NCBI GenBank assembly: GCA_035607415.1
Contig: DATNAQ010000092.1
Span: forward strand, 1-64,000
DNA: 64,000 nt
Reading direction: 5' to 3'
Source of the DNA: JAQBQH01 sp035607415
GTDB lineage: Bacteria > Myxococcota_A > Polyangia > Palsa-1104
A program made the position numbers and the translations under genes. Below are positions 36,380-44,793 of this stretch, in pieces; position 1 is the first letter of the stretch; every line of letters starts with the position of its first letter. The notes under the pieces were generated by a model. It was given only the letters and a program-made list of their open reading frames with translations, ran no database searches and was not told the origin of the DNA.

Positions 36380-37246
36380 TTACTGGATGTTGATGTTGAA
36401 GCCGAGCATGTTCGAGTGGATGTGGCAGCGCCAATCGCCCGCCTTGATGAGGATCGGGGCGTTGATCGTCGACGTATAGACGTTGCCGACGTTGGCCATG
36501 AGCGGGCCGGTCTCGTGCGCGATGCCGGCCGTGTTGGCCGAGCCCTGCGCGTGGATCTCGTGGTTGATGGCGTCGTTGTTGATGAAGGTGATCTTGAGGC
36601 CGGTCACGAACTTGACGTTCATCGTGCCCGAGAAGCCGAAGGCGGTGGAGTTCGGCGAGGCCGCGGTGCCGATGGCGACGCCCTTGGCGATCTGGATGAG
36701 CAGCTCGGCCGGGATGGTCAGGCCCAGGCTCGCCGCGGCGTTGATGTCGCCCGAGATCGCCTTGATGCCGACGGTCGACGACGTCGTCGAGGTGGCATCG
36801 GAGGCGACGCTGAGCGCGACCTGCACGGTCACCGGGTTGGCGTCGGTGATGTTGACGGTCGCCGGCGTGAAGACGGCGGTGACGCCGGCCGGCGGGTTGT
36901 CGAGCGCCAGCGTGACGCCGCCGGTGAGGCCGCCCGCGGGCGTGAGCGTCAGCGTGTAGCTCTTGGTCTCGTTGAGGCGGATGCTGTCGGTCGCCTTGTC
37001 GAGCGCGGCGGTCATGCTGCCCTGCTCCGCGGGGGGCATGGTCGGCGTCGGATCGGGCGTGGGCGTCGGGTTGCCGGCGACGCCGTCACCGCTGCCGGTG
37101 CCGGTTCCGGTTCCGCTGCCGGTGCCGTCACCAGTGCCGGTGCCGGTTTGACTGCCGGTGCCTTCGCCCGGTGAACCGAACGAGCCGAGGCAGCCGCCCA
37201 TCATGGCGGCGAAAGCGATCGGGAGGATCAGGTGTCTACGGCGCAT
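36380..37246 (-). CDS. Cupredoxin-like lipoprotein
   Basis: 288 residues from the ATG at 37246, preceded by AAGGAG. The signal (HLILPIAFAAMMGGCLG) has a lipobox. A long Gly/Thr/Ser linker (GTGSQTGTGTGDGTGSG-like) and a Pro/Thr stretch follow, then an Ig-like domain (SYTLTLTPAGGLTGGVTLAL). The C-terminal domain has candidate copper ligands: His in INHEIHAQGS and the cluster CHIHSNM, which gives Cys, His and Met near the end. That matches the cupredoxin order (His ... Cys-x2-His-x2-Met here). Likely electron transfer or copper handling outside the cell. Own terminator. Confidence 0.72.
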   Translation of the reverse strand: MRRRHLILPIAFAAMMGGCLGSFGSPGEGTGSQTGTGTGDGTGSGTGTGTGSGDGVAGNPTPTPDPTPTMPPAEQGSMTAALDKATDSIRLNETKSYTLTLTPAGGLTGGVTLALDNPPAGVTAVFTPATVNITDANPVTVQVALSVASDATSTTSSTVGIKAISGDINAAASLGLTIPAELLIQIAKGVAIGTAASPNSTAFGFSGTMNVKFVTGLKITFINNDAINHEIHAQGSANTAGIAHETGPLMANVGNVYTSTINAPILIKAGDWRCHIHSNMLGFNINIQ

Positions 37247-37449
37247 CGCGGGCTCCTTGGTCTGTCGTTCGGTGTCGCCAGGCCCACACTTCAAGTTGCG
37301 CGCCAGCGAAAAAGTGCACGGAAGTGCGCGATAGGACGGGGTCGACTGTCCTCAGTGGAACTACAGACCTCCCCTCTTGGGGGGGAGACTCCTCACCCCA
37401 CCGGTAAAGTGCGGTTGCACTGCCCCACCCGGCCGCGGCCGAGGTCGGG

Positions 37450-39657
37450 TCAAAGCGGGAGCTGAACGCGGAAGGTGGTGCCGGCGCCGAGCGCGGATTC
37501 GACGTGGATGCGGCCGCCGTGGCGCTCGACGATGCTGTGGCTGACGCTGAGCCCGAGGCCGGTGCCGAGCGTGTGGCCCTTGGTCGAAAAGAAGGGCTCG
37601 AAGATGCGCGGGAGGATCTCGGGCTCGATACCCGGGCCGGTGTCGCGCACGGCGAGCTCGGCGCCGTCGCGGCCGTCGAGCGTGCAGCGGCTCGTGGCGA
37701 GCGTGAGCGTGCCGACGCCGCGCATGGCCTGCGTGGCGTTGAGGACGAGGTTGAGGACGACCTGGCCGAGCGGGCCGGTCTCGACGGCGACGGGCGGCAG
37801 CGCCGGGTCGTACTGGCGGACGACCGAGACCTGGCGCAGGTGGCCGGCGCAGAGCTTGAGCGTGGCGTCGACCAGCTCCTCGAGGCGCGCGCTGTTGCGC
37901 TCGCGCGGGGCGTCCTCGCTGTCGTCCGAGGGGGCGAAGCGCGCCAGGTCGTCAGCGATGGCGAGCGCGCGGCGGCCGCCTTCGCCGACGGCGTCGAGGA
38001 GCGGGCCGAGGTCGCGCGACATGTCGCGCAGCTCTTCGTCGGCGAGCGCGGGATCCTCGGCGAGGCGCGCGGCGACGGCGCGGGCGACCGTCTCGGTGTG
38101 GGCGCGGACTTCGGCGACGCGGGTGTGTACGCCGCGGACCTCGTCGGCGAGATCGGCGGCGACGCCACCGACGATCTGGCCGAGCGCGGCCAGCTTCTCC
38201 GACTGCACCAGGCGCTGCTCGGCGCCGCGCAGATCGCGGAGCGCCTTGGCGAGCGAGACCGAGCGCGCCTCGGCTTTTTCCTCGAGCTCGTCGTGCAGGC
38301 CGCGGAGGCGCTCGTAGAGGCGCGCCGAGGCGAGCGCCGCGGTGATGGTCACGCACATGCGATCGAGCGATTCGAGCTCGAGGGCGTCGGCGAGGCCGCC
38401 GCCGGCCTTGGGCGCGATGGCGATGAGGCCGAGCAGCTCGTCACCGTCGATGAGCGGGCCGATGTACTCGGCGCCCCAGCGCACGCAGGCGCGCTGGATC
38501 TCGACGGAGCCGGAGTTGCGCACCTGGTCGCGCGAGACGAGCAGGCGCGCCTGGAAGAGATCGGCGAACAAGGGCGAGTTGCGCGCCGGCGCCGGCACCG
38601 AGCCCCACGCCGACCAGGTGACGCGCGCGCGGCCCGAGGGCTCGAGCACGACGAGCGCCGAGAGGCGGCGGTCGAGCGCGGCCAGGAAGCGATCGACGGC
38701 GCGGCCGAGCTCCTCGGTGGTCTGCAGCGTCGCCGCCGAGTCCGTGAGCTGCGCCATCTCGGCGTCGAGGTCGCGGCGACGGCGGCCGATGAGCCGGTCG
38801 AGGCGCGCCTGACCGATGCCGAGCCAGACGCGCATGATGAGCAGGAGCGCCGACACGACGAGGATGAGCGGCAGGCGGCGGCCGCCGGCGAGGTGGCCGA
38901 GCGGCCAGGCGATGGCGCACAGAAGCGCGCCGCCGGCGACGGTGGAGGCGATCCACCACAGCGTGCGCTGCAGCGCCATGCGGATGTCGAGGAAGCGGTG
39001 GCGCACGATCGCCAGCAGGAGGCCGGCGGCGGCGCCGTCGAGCGGGATCCAACCGATGGGCGGCGCGTCGATGCCGACCAGCGGCAGGATGTCGATGAAG
39101 GCGAACATGCCGACGGCGGCGGCGGCGAGCACGTTGTTGAGCTGGCGCCGCTCGAGCTGACGCTTCTCGTGCCGAAGCGCGTCGAAGAGCACGAGCGGGA
39201 CGGCGTTGAGCGTGAGCATCTCGGCGAGCACGAGCGGATAGAGCGGCCCGGCGACGCCCGCGTAGCCGTAGCTGTAGTGGCGCGAGCCGGCGATGACCCA
39301 CGGCGTGCCGATGCTCAGCCCCGAGGCGATCGGCGCGGTCAGGAGCGTCAGGCGCGTGAGCACCGGCATGCGCTTGCGGGAGAGCGTGCTGGCGAAGCGG
39401 ATGCCGAGGTACGGCAGCCACACGACCACCGCTTGCGAGAAGCGCACGGCGGCGGTCGCGGTCGGCTCGTTGTCGGCGGCGAAGACGAAGCCGGTGGTGA
39501 AGAGGATGCCCGAGACGCCGGTCAACAGGCGCGCCAGCTGTGTGCGCACCGGCCCGCGTCCACGGGCGTTGACCAGCGAGGTGAGCACGATGCCGAGGAC
39601 GCCCGAGGCGAAGTAGGCGCCCATCCAGGTCGTGGCGTGGAGCGAAAGGCCGCCCAT
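37450..39657 (-). CDS. Membrane histidine kinase lacking the phospho-acceptor His
   Basis: 735 residues. Seven or more N-terminal membrane helices (about 1-290), then a GAF-like domain (about 320-480), a coiled linker, and a dimerisation/ATPase core. The expected H-box reads KLAALGQIVGGVAADLADEV; canonical kinases have VAHE where this has VAAD, so the acceptor His is missing. The ATPase domain is intact: N-box VVLNLVLNATQAM, G1 RDTGPGIEPE, G2 GTGLGLSVSHSIVERHGG. It may act as an allosteric partner of the intact kinase two genes upstream. 24 bp after the GGDEF-like gene. Confidence 0.88.
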   Translation of the reverse strand: MGGLSLHATTWMGAYFASGVLGIVLTSLVNARGRGPVRTQLARLLTGVSGILFTTGFVFAADNEPTATAAVRFSQAVVVWLPYLGIRFASTLSRKRMPVLTRLTLLTAPIASGLSIGTPWVIAGSRHYSYGYAGVAGPLYPLVLAEMLTLNAVPLVLFDALRHEKRQLERRQLNNVLAAAAVGMFAFIDILPLVGIDAPPIGWIPLDGAAAGLLLAIVRHRFLDIRMALQRTLWWIASTVAGGALLCAIAWPLGHLAGGRRLPLILVVSALLLIMRVWLGIGQARLDRLIGRRRRDLDAEMAQLTDSAATLQTTEELGRAVDRFLAALDRRLSALVVLEPSGRARVTWSAWGSVPAPARNSPLFADLFQARLLVSRDQVRNSGSVEIQRACVRWGAEYIGPLIDGDELLGLIAIAPKAGGGLADALELESLDRMCVTITAALASARLYERLRGLHDELEEKAEARSVSLAKALRDLRGAEQRLVQSEKLAALGQIVGGVAADLADEVRGVHTRVAEVRAHTETVARAVAARLAEDPALADEELRDMSRDLGPLLDAVGEGGRRALAIADDLARFAPSDDSEDAPRERNSARLEELVDATLKLCAGHLRQVSVVRQYDPALPPVAVETGPLGQVVLNLVLNATQAMRGVGTLTLATSRCTLDGRDGAELAVRDTGPGIEPEILPRIFEPFFSTKGHTLGTGLGLSVSHSIVERHGGRIHVESALGAGTTFRVQLPL

Positions 39658-39681
39658 ATTAATGACGCCTCACCGGCGGCC

Positions 39682-40509
39682 TCAGTCGACGATCGACCGG
39701 TTGCGGCCGCCGAGCTTGGCGCGCCAGAGCGCGTGGTCGGCGCGCGCCACGAGGGTGCCGGCGTGCGCGGTGCCGTCTTTATATAAGGAGGCGACGCCGC
39801 AGCTCATGGTCACGCGCAGCGGGCGGCTCGGGTGCAGCAGCTGCGGCGGCGCGGGCAGGCGGCGCGCGGCCAGATCGGCGCGCAGACGCTCGGCGAGGCC
39901 GTAGGCGGCACCGACGGCGGTTTCGGGCAGGAGCAGCGCGAAGGCGCCGCCGGCCCAGCGGCCGACGAAGTCGACCGAGCGCGCGCCCGAGATGAGCGCG
40001 GTGGCCACCTGCGCGAGCGCGAAGTCGCCGGCGGCGCGGCCGAGGCGATCGTTGAGGCCGCGCAGATCGTCGAGATCGACGAGGAGGAGCGAGAGCGCGC
40101 GGTTGTAGCGGGCGGCGCGGTCGAGCTCCTCGACGAGCCGCAGGCGGAAGTAGTGCCAGCCGATGGCGCCGGTGAGGCGATCGCGCGTGAGCGTCTCGAA
40201 GTCGGGCGCGGACGGACGATGGTGTACGAGCGCGCCGCGGATGGCGATGACGAGGCGCTCGGCATCGGCGGCGTTGACCGGACCGACGATGGTGATGCGC
40301 GGCAGCGTCGGATGCGCGGCGGAGATGGCGGCGAGCGCGCCGATGCCCTCTTCGCCGGCGAGCAGCACCAGCTCGCACGAGGCGGCGGCGCGCACGGCGG
40401 CGGCGGCGCTCGAGACTTCGAAGGGCTCGCCGCCGGCGAGGGTGACGGCCTGCGCCAGGCGGCCGAGGCGCGCGGTGTCGCCGTCGTAGATGAGGACGCG
40501 TCCGCTCAT
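39682..40509 (-). CDS. Degenerate GGDEF-domain protein with receiver-like N-terminus
   Basis: 275 residues from the ATG at 40509. The N-terminal about 115 residues look like a receiver fold (VLIYDGDTARLGRLAQAV...VLLAGEEGIGAL) without a clear phospho-acceptor Asp. The C-terminal GGDEF domain has the normal frame (RDRLTGAIGWHYFRLRLVEE, LLLVDLDDLRGLNDRLGRAAGD) but the signature reads RWAGGAFALLL, i.e. AGGAF instead of GG(D/E)EF. It is therefore unlikely to make c-di-GMP. Start overlaps the upstream kinase stop (ATGA), so both are co-translated. Confidence 0.87.
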   Translation of the reverse strand: MSGRVLIYDGDTARLGRLAQAVTLAGGEPFEVSSAAAAVRAAASCELVLLAGEEGIGALAAISAAHPTLPRITIVGPVNAADAERLVIAIRGALVHHRPSAPDFETLTRDRLTGAIGWHYFRLRLVEELDRAARYNRALSLLLVDLDDLRGLNDRLGRAAGDFALAQVATALISGARSVDFVGRWAGGAFALLLPETAVGAAYGLAERLRADLAARRLPAPPQLLHPSRPLRVTMSCGVASLYKDGTAHAGTLVARADHALWRAKLGGRNRSIVD

Positions 40510-42668
40510 GTTCCCCCGCGGGCGTCGTCGCGCTCGGGCGCCGACGGCGGCAAGGTCACGCGCACGGTGGCGCCGTCGCCCGGCTCGGACAGCAGCGTGA
40601 GCGAGCCGCCGTGGCGCTGCACGATCGCGCGCGAGACGGTGAGGCCCAGGCCCGCCGCTTTCGGCTTGGTGGTGTAGAACGGCTGGAAGACGCGATCCTG
40701 ATCGGCGAACTCGATGCCTTCGCCGTCGTCGCTGATGATGAGCTCCATGCCGCCCGATTCTTCGCGCTGGCGCAAAACGACCCAGATCTCGGAGCGCGCG
40801 GCCTCGACCGCGTTGAGCAGCAGGTTGAAGAAGCATTGGTTGAGCTGGCCCGGGTAGCCGTCGACGCTGGCGGTGCCGGAGTAGACGCGCGCGACATCGA
40901 GGCGCCCGTCGGTGCGGCGGCGCAGGAGGTTGAGCGCGGCGTCGAGGCCCTCCTGCACGCGCACCAAGCGCCGCTCGGTGTCGGGGCGCGCGAACTTGCG
41001 CAGGTCCTCGACGATGGCGCGGGTGCGGCGCGTGGCGTCGGTGAGCGCGGAGATGGCGTACGGTAGCAGCGTGCGCGCGTTCTGCACCTCGGGATCGCGC
41101 ACTTCGTCGACGAGGGCGTCGTAGCGCTGGCTGTAGCGGATGAGCGACGGCGTGTTGGCGTGGATGATGTTGAGCGCGTTGTTGATCTCGTGCGACACGC
41201 CGGCGACGAGGAGGCCCAGCGACGAGCTGCGCTCGGCCTCGACGAGGCGCGCCTGCGCGCTCTTGAGCTCCGAGAGCGCCTCCTCGAGCTCGGCGGTGCG
41301 CAGGCGGACCTGCGCCTCGAGGCCGGCGGAGCGGCGCGCGACCTCGTGGTAGAGGCGCGCGTTGACCCAGGCGAGCGCGGCGCGGTGGCCCATGCGGCGC
41401 AGCTCGTCGGCGAGGACGTCGTCGGCGGGCGAGAGCGCGGCGCCGCTGACGACGGCGATGGCCTGCAGCTGCTTGTCGCGCGACAGCGGCAACAGCGCGT
41501 CGGCGCCGAGGCGATCGAGCGCGTCGAGCAGGCGCGGCGCCCGCGCGTCTTCGAGGTCGATGAGATCGCGCAGGATGGGCATGCCGCTCTCGCGCAGCGC
41601 CGCTTCGGCGACGGCGAGGCTGGTGTGCTCGCCGGCGCGATCGCGCTCGGCGGGCAGGACGCGGTTGAGGTGCGCGTCGAAGGCGTCCTTGAGCGCTTCG
41701 CCGAGGCAGAGCTGGACCTCGTCGGTGGAGCGGGCTTCGAGCGAGCGGCGCTCGAACTCGGCGAACGCGCCCTCGATGCGGCGGCGGCGCCAGCCGAAGA
41801 GATAGGACAGCGACGGCTCGACCACGCTGGTCCAGATGCGCATCGCGGTGAACATGGCGAGCGTGACGCCGACGAGCGGCCAGCCGCCGTCGAGCGCGTC
41901 GGGCATGACCACGACGACGAAGGCGACGATGATGGCGCCGGCGCCGACGGCGACCGAGCCGAGCAGCGCCTGGCGGATGAAGGTGCGCGTCGCCATCAGG
42001 CGGTGCTGGGCGATGGCGTAGAACAGCGTCACCGACGAGAGCGCGCACCATGCCCAGCCCGTCGGGTAGACGCGCGTGAAGACGGTGTTGAGATCGAGCC
42101 CGCCGAGCGTGCCGAGCACGAGCGCGGCGAAGGCCCAGGCGAGCTGACGGCGGCGGCGGCACGGCGGCAGCGCGCGCCCGGCCTCGCGCATGAGCCACAT
42201 GCCGTAGAACAAGGGCGGCGCCGAGGCCAGGCCGGCCACGAACACCGTCGGCGACGGCACCGGCCAGTAGCCGCCCGTCGGGCGCGGCGCCACCGGGGTC
42301 AGCGACGGGAACGACAAGCAGATGACGGCCGCGACGATGGAGACGATCGCCGACGGCAGCCGCCAGCGCGAGCGCGAATGGATCAGCTCGGTCGAAAAGC
42401 TGAGCGCGCACGGGCCGACGAGCGCGATGGCGGCGTAGGAGATGCGCGCCGCCGGCTCCGCGGCTTCGGCCGTGCGCGCGGCGAGCGCGATGGCGACGGT
42501 GAAGGACCAGATCGCCGAGAGGAACGCGATGACCGCGAACCACAGCCGTACGCGCGGCTCGCCCGGCTTGAGCGCGAGGAACAGCGCCATCGCCAGCCCG
42601 ATGCAGGCGCCGACCACCGGCGGCAGCGACTGCGGGCCGAACGTGACCTCGGCGAGGACCCCTGACAC
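40506..42668 (-). CDS. Membrane sensor histidine kinase
   Basis: 720 residues. Helical membrane region about 1-290, a GAF-like segment (about 320-460), a coiled coil, then HisKA with the intact H-box LGLLVAGVSHEINNALNII and a HATPase domain (FFNLLLNAVEAA; ISDDGEGIEFAD; AAGLGLTVSRAIVQRHGG). It resembles 37450-39657 in overall layout, which suggests an old duplication. No receiver domain attached. It lies 9 bp after the NUDIX gene, and its stop overlaps the GGDEF-like gene. Confidence 0.92.
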   Translation of the reverse strand: MSGVLAEVTFGPQSLPPVVGACIGLAMALFLALKPGEPRVRLWFAVIAFLSAIWSFTVAIALAARTAEAAEPAARISYAAIALVGPCALSFSTELIHSRSRWRLPSAIVSIVAAVICLSFPSLTPVAPRPTGGYWPVPSPTVFVAGLASAPPLFYGMWLMREAGRALPPCRRRRQLAWAFAALVLGTLGGLDLNTVFTRVYPTGWAWCALSSVTLFYAIAQHRLMATRTFIRQALLGSVAVGAGAIIVAFVVVVMPDALDGGWPLVGVTLAMFTAMRIWTSVVEPSLSYLFGWRRRRIEGAFAEFERRSLEARSTDEVQLCLGEALKDAFDAHLNRVLPAERDRAGEHTSLAVAEAALRESGMPILRDLIDLEDARAPRLLDALDRLGADALLPLSRDKQLQAIAVVSGAALSPADDVLADELRRMGHRAALAWVNARLYHEVARRSAGLEAQVRLRTAELEEALSELKSAQARLVEAERSSSLGLLVAGVSHEINNALNIIHANTPSLIRYSQRYDALVDEVRDPEVQNARTLLPYAISALTDATRRTRAIVEDLRKFARPDTERRLVRVQEGLDAALNLLRRRTDGRLDVARVYSGTASVDGYPGQLNQCFFNLLLNAVEAARSEIWVVLRQREESGGMELIISDDGEGIEFADQDRVFQPFYTTKPKAAGLGLTVSRAIVQRHGGSLTLLSEPGDGATVRVTLPPSAPERDDARGGT

Positions 42669-42677
42669 TCCGGCATT

Positions 42678-43151
42678 TTACCGTGTTTCTCCGGAATTCG
42701 GCGGATTGGATGGGGCCGCCGCCTCGTCGGCGAGGCGCGCGACGATCGCGACATCGGCGGGCAGGACGTCGTAGCCGCGCAGCTCGGCGGGCGGCACCCA
42801 GCGCGCGTCGGCGACCTCGACGGGCCGCGGCGCGCCGAGGAGCGTGGTGGCGTAGACGAGCATGTAGAGATCGAACTCTGCGTAGGCGTGGAACACGACG
42901 TCGTCGATGCGGCCGATCCGCGCGGCGCAGCCGAGCTCTTCTTGCAGCTCGCGCCGGAGCGCGTCGACGGGCGCTTCGCCGGGCTCGACCTTGCCGCCGG
43001 GGAACTCCCACTTGAGCGGCATCGGCTGATCGGCCCGACGCTGCGTGAGGAGGATGCGTCCGTTCTCGTCGCGGCAGAGCGCCGCGACGACGAGCTTGCG
43101 GGTGCGCGTCGCTCCCGTCACCGACTCGGCCCGTGGGCTGTTTTGGCTCAT
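42678..43151 (-). CDS. NUDIX hydrolase, MutT-like (8-oxo-dGTP diphosphatase type)
   Basis: 157 residues from the ATG at 43151, with AAGGA just upstream; an in-frame ATG at 43175 adds eight. The complete Nudix box GGKVEPGEAPVDALRRELQE-ELG is present. The opening KLVVAALCRDENGRILLTQR and PLKWEFPGGK match the MutT/CTP pyrophosphohydrolase group that clears oxidised nucleotides. It is the first gene of a run with two histidine kinases and a GGDEF-like gene, and divergent from the DUF507 gene. Confidence 0.88.
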   Translation of the reverse strand: MSQNSPRAESVTGATRTRKLVVAALCRDENGRILLTQRRADQPMPLKWEFPGGKVEPGEAPVDALRRELQEELGCAARIGRIDDVVFHAYAEFDLYMLVYATTLLGAPRPVEVADARWVPPAELRGYDVLPADVAIVARLADEAAAPSNPPNSGETR

Positions 43152-43232
43152 CTTTTCCTTCTCGTTTTGGGGCATCTTACCTTGACGCGGTTGTACCCGC
43201 GGCCTATGGTTCGCGGCCGAAGGAGCCAACCA

Positions 43233-43745
43233 GTGAAGCTGTACACGGGCAAGATCGCCACCATCGCCGAGGAGATGATCCGCACGCTTTCGACCGACGG
43301 CGACATCGAGGTCGGGGAAGCCCACGAGGCGCAGCTCGACGTCGAAGCGATCCTCAAGGAATACGTGAGGCTCGATCGCGAGCTGACCGATAAAGCGAAG
43401 GATCTGATGGAGCAGCGCAACCTGCCCTACGGCCAGTTCGGCAAGCTCAAGCGCGCCATGGCCGACGAGAAGCAGTTCGCGCTCGGCGAAGAGGCGACCG
43501 CGTGGATCGCCAACCAGATCCTCGAGAGCTTCATGGCCTCGGCGCACGTCGAGGAGGTGTTCGCCGACGACGTGGTCTTGCGCAAGAAGGTCCGCGACAT
43601 CCTGCGCAAGCACATGATGGTCGACGAGGAGCTCGATCAGGAAGTGCGCAATCGCATCAAGAACCTCGAGGAAGGCACCCAGGCCTGGGAGCTCGAGTAC
43701 AAGCGCGCGATGGACCAGATCAAGCGCAAGCACGGCCTGGAGTAA
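43233..43745 (+). CDS. DUF507 family protein
   Basis: 170 residues from the GTG at 43233, preceded by AAGGAG. All-helical, highly charged sequence (KIATIAEEMIRTLSTDGDIE, YVRLDRELTDKAKDLMEQR, LRKKVRDILRKHMMVDEELD). This matches DUF507, a family found in Deltaproteobacteria, Aquificae and relatives. In most members two related halves repeat, and the similar EVGEAHEAQLDVEAILKEYV and HVEEVFADDVVLRKKVRDIL segments agree. Molecular role unknown. Confidence 0.85.
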   Translation: MKLYTGKIATIAEEMIRTLSTDGDIEVGEAHEAQLDVEAILKEYVRLDRELTDKAKDLMEQRNLPYGQFGKLKRAMADEKQFALGEEATAWIANQILESFMASAHVEEVFADDVVLRKKVRDILRKHMMVDEELDQEVRNRIKNLEEGTQAWELEYKRAMDQIKRKHGLE

Positions 43746-43778
43746 GCAGCGTAACCAGCGGCACTTGGCCGCAAACGT

Positions 43779-43806
43779 GCACTCCTTTTGGACAAAGGAG
43801 GAGTGC
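43779..43806 (+). promoter_or_regulatory. Hairpin masking the ribosome-binding site of the small membrane protein
   Basis: The SD AAGGAGGAG (43796-43803 region) can pair in two alternative ways with CTCC-rich sequence just upstream: GCACTCC (43779-43785) with GGAGTGC (43800-43806), or CTCCTTT (43782-43788) with AAAGGAG (43794-43800) around a 5-nt loop. Either stem ends next to the ATG at 43808 and would hide the SD. The second, with four consecutive U's opposite purines, resembles simple RNA thermometers. Confidence 0.45.
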
Positions 43807-43807
43807 C

Positions 43808-43969
43808 ATGTTGCTCTTGCTCGCAGTCATCCTCGGCGTCGCCTGGATTCTCGGGTTTGGCGTCTACCATGTGGCGTCGGCCGCCATTCACATCCTGTTG
43901 GTGCTGGCGCTCGTCGCGATCGTCCTCCATTTCGTGCGCGGCGTGGGTGGTACCCGACGGATGGTCTAG
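43808..43969 (+). CDS. Lmo0937/DUF5670-type small membrane protein
   Basis: 53 residues: MLLLLAVILGVAWILGFGVY, then HVASAAIHILLVLALVAIVL and a short basic tail (RGVGGTRRMV). Two helices with the conserved G-F-x-V-x-H-V-x-x-x-x-I-H spacing of the Lmo0937 family. Members are common small membrane proteins, often linked to stress; function unknown. Very strong SD (AAGGAGGAG) inside a hairpin. Confidence 0.82.
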   Translation: MLLLLAVILGVAWILGFGVYHVASAAIHILLVLALVAIVLHFVRGVGGTRRMV

Positions 43970-44026
43970 AAGTGCCCTCCTCGCTTTTTTGACGCCTCTC
44001 TAAGCACGCGATACGATTCGCGTCGC

Positions 44027-44788
44027 GTGATCGCATTGCAGCTCGACGGGAAAGTCGCGGTCGTGACCGGCGGTGGTCGCGGTCTCGGTGCGGCTGCGGC
44101 GTGGGCGCTGGCGGAAGCCGGCGCCGACGTCGCCCTGCTCGCGCGCTCCGAAGATCAGCTCGTCACCATGGCGCGCGAGATCGAGGACGCCACCGGGCGC
44201 AAGGTGCTGTCGTGCGCGTGCGACGTCACCGACGAGAACAGCGTCGACGAGGCGGCGTCGTTGGTGCTGGCGACGTTCGGGCGCGTCGATGTCCTGGTGA
44301 ACAACGCGGGCATCGCGCCGACGGGGCCGCTGCTCGACCTCGACATCGCGGAGTTGCGCCGCGTCCTCGACGTCAACGTCATCGGCGCCTTTTTGTGCGC
44401 GCGCGCGTTCGGCGCGCACATGGTGGCGCAACGCAAGGGCGCGGTCATCAACATGGCGTCGGTGGCGGGCCTCGGCGGCGAGCCGGACCTGACGGCGTAC
44501 TGCGCGTCGAAGCACGCGGTGGTCGGGCTGACCAAGGCGCTCGCCGTCGAGTGGGCGCGGCACGGCATCACCGTCAACGCGATCGCGCCGGGATACTTTC
44601 GCACCGACCTCAACAAGCACGTGCTCGATGACGTCAAGATCGGGCCGAAGATCGTGGGGCACATCCCGCTTCGGCGCGTCGGGCAGCCGGAGGAGCTCGG
44701 GCCGCTCGTCGTCTATCTCGCGTCGGACGCCGCCGCCTACATGACGGGCTCGGTGGTGGTCCTCGACGGCGGACAGCTCGCGCGGTAA
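44027..44788 (+). CDS. Short-chain dehydrogenase/reductase
   Basis: A 253-residue SDR with GTG start. Cofactor loop TGGGRGLG, NNAG motif in VDVLVNNAGIAP, catalytic Ser in INMASVAG, and Tyr/Lys in AYCASKHAVVG. C-terminal LASDAAAYMTGSVVVLDGG is typical of FabG-like classical SDRs. ARSEDQL after the second strand suggests NADP preference (inference). Followed after 5 bp by the ETF-like gene, so a redox operon is likely. Substrate not deducible. Confidence 0.92.
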   Translation: MIALQLDGKVAVVTGGGRGLGAAAAWALAEAGADVALLARSEDQLVTMAREIEDATGRKVLSCACDVTDENSVDEAASLVLATFGRVDVLVNNAGIAPTGPLLDLDIAELRRVLDVNVIGAFLCARAFGAHMVAQRKGAVINMASVAGLGGEPDLTAYCASKHAVVGLTKALAVEWARHGITVNAIAPGYFRTDLNKHVLDDVKIGPKIVGHIPLRRVGQPEELGPLVVYLASDAAAYMTGSVVVLDGGQLAR

Positions 44789-44793
44789 TTGCC

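Noticed and set aside
37504..39786. 760-codon plus-strand open frame opposite the His-less kinase
   Set aside because: Composition of an antisense shadow; the minus strand encodes membrane helices and an ATPase domain.
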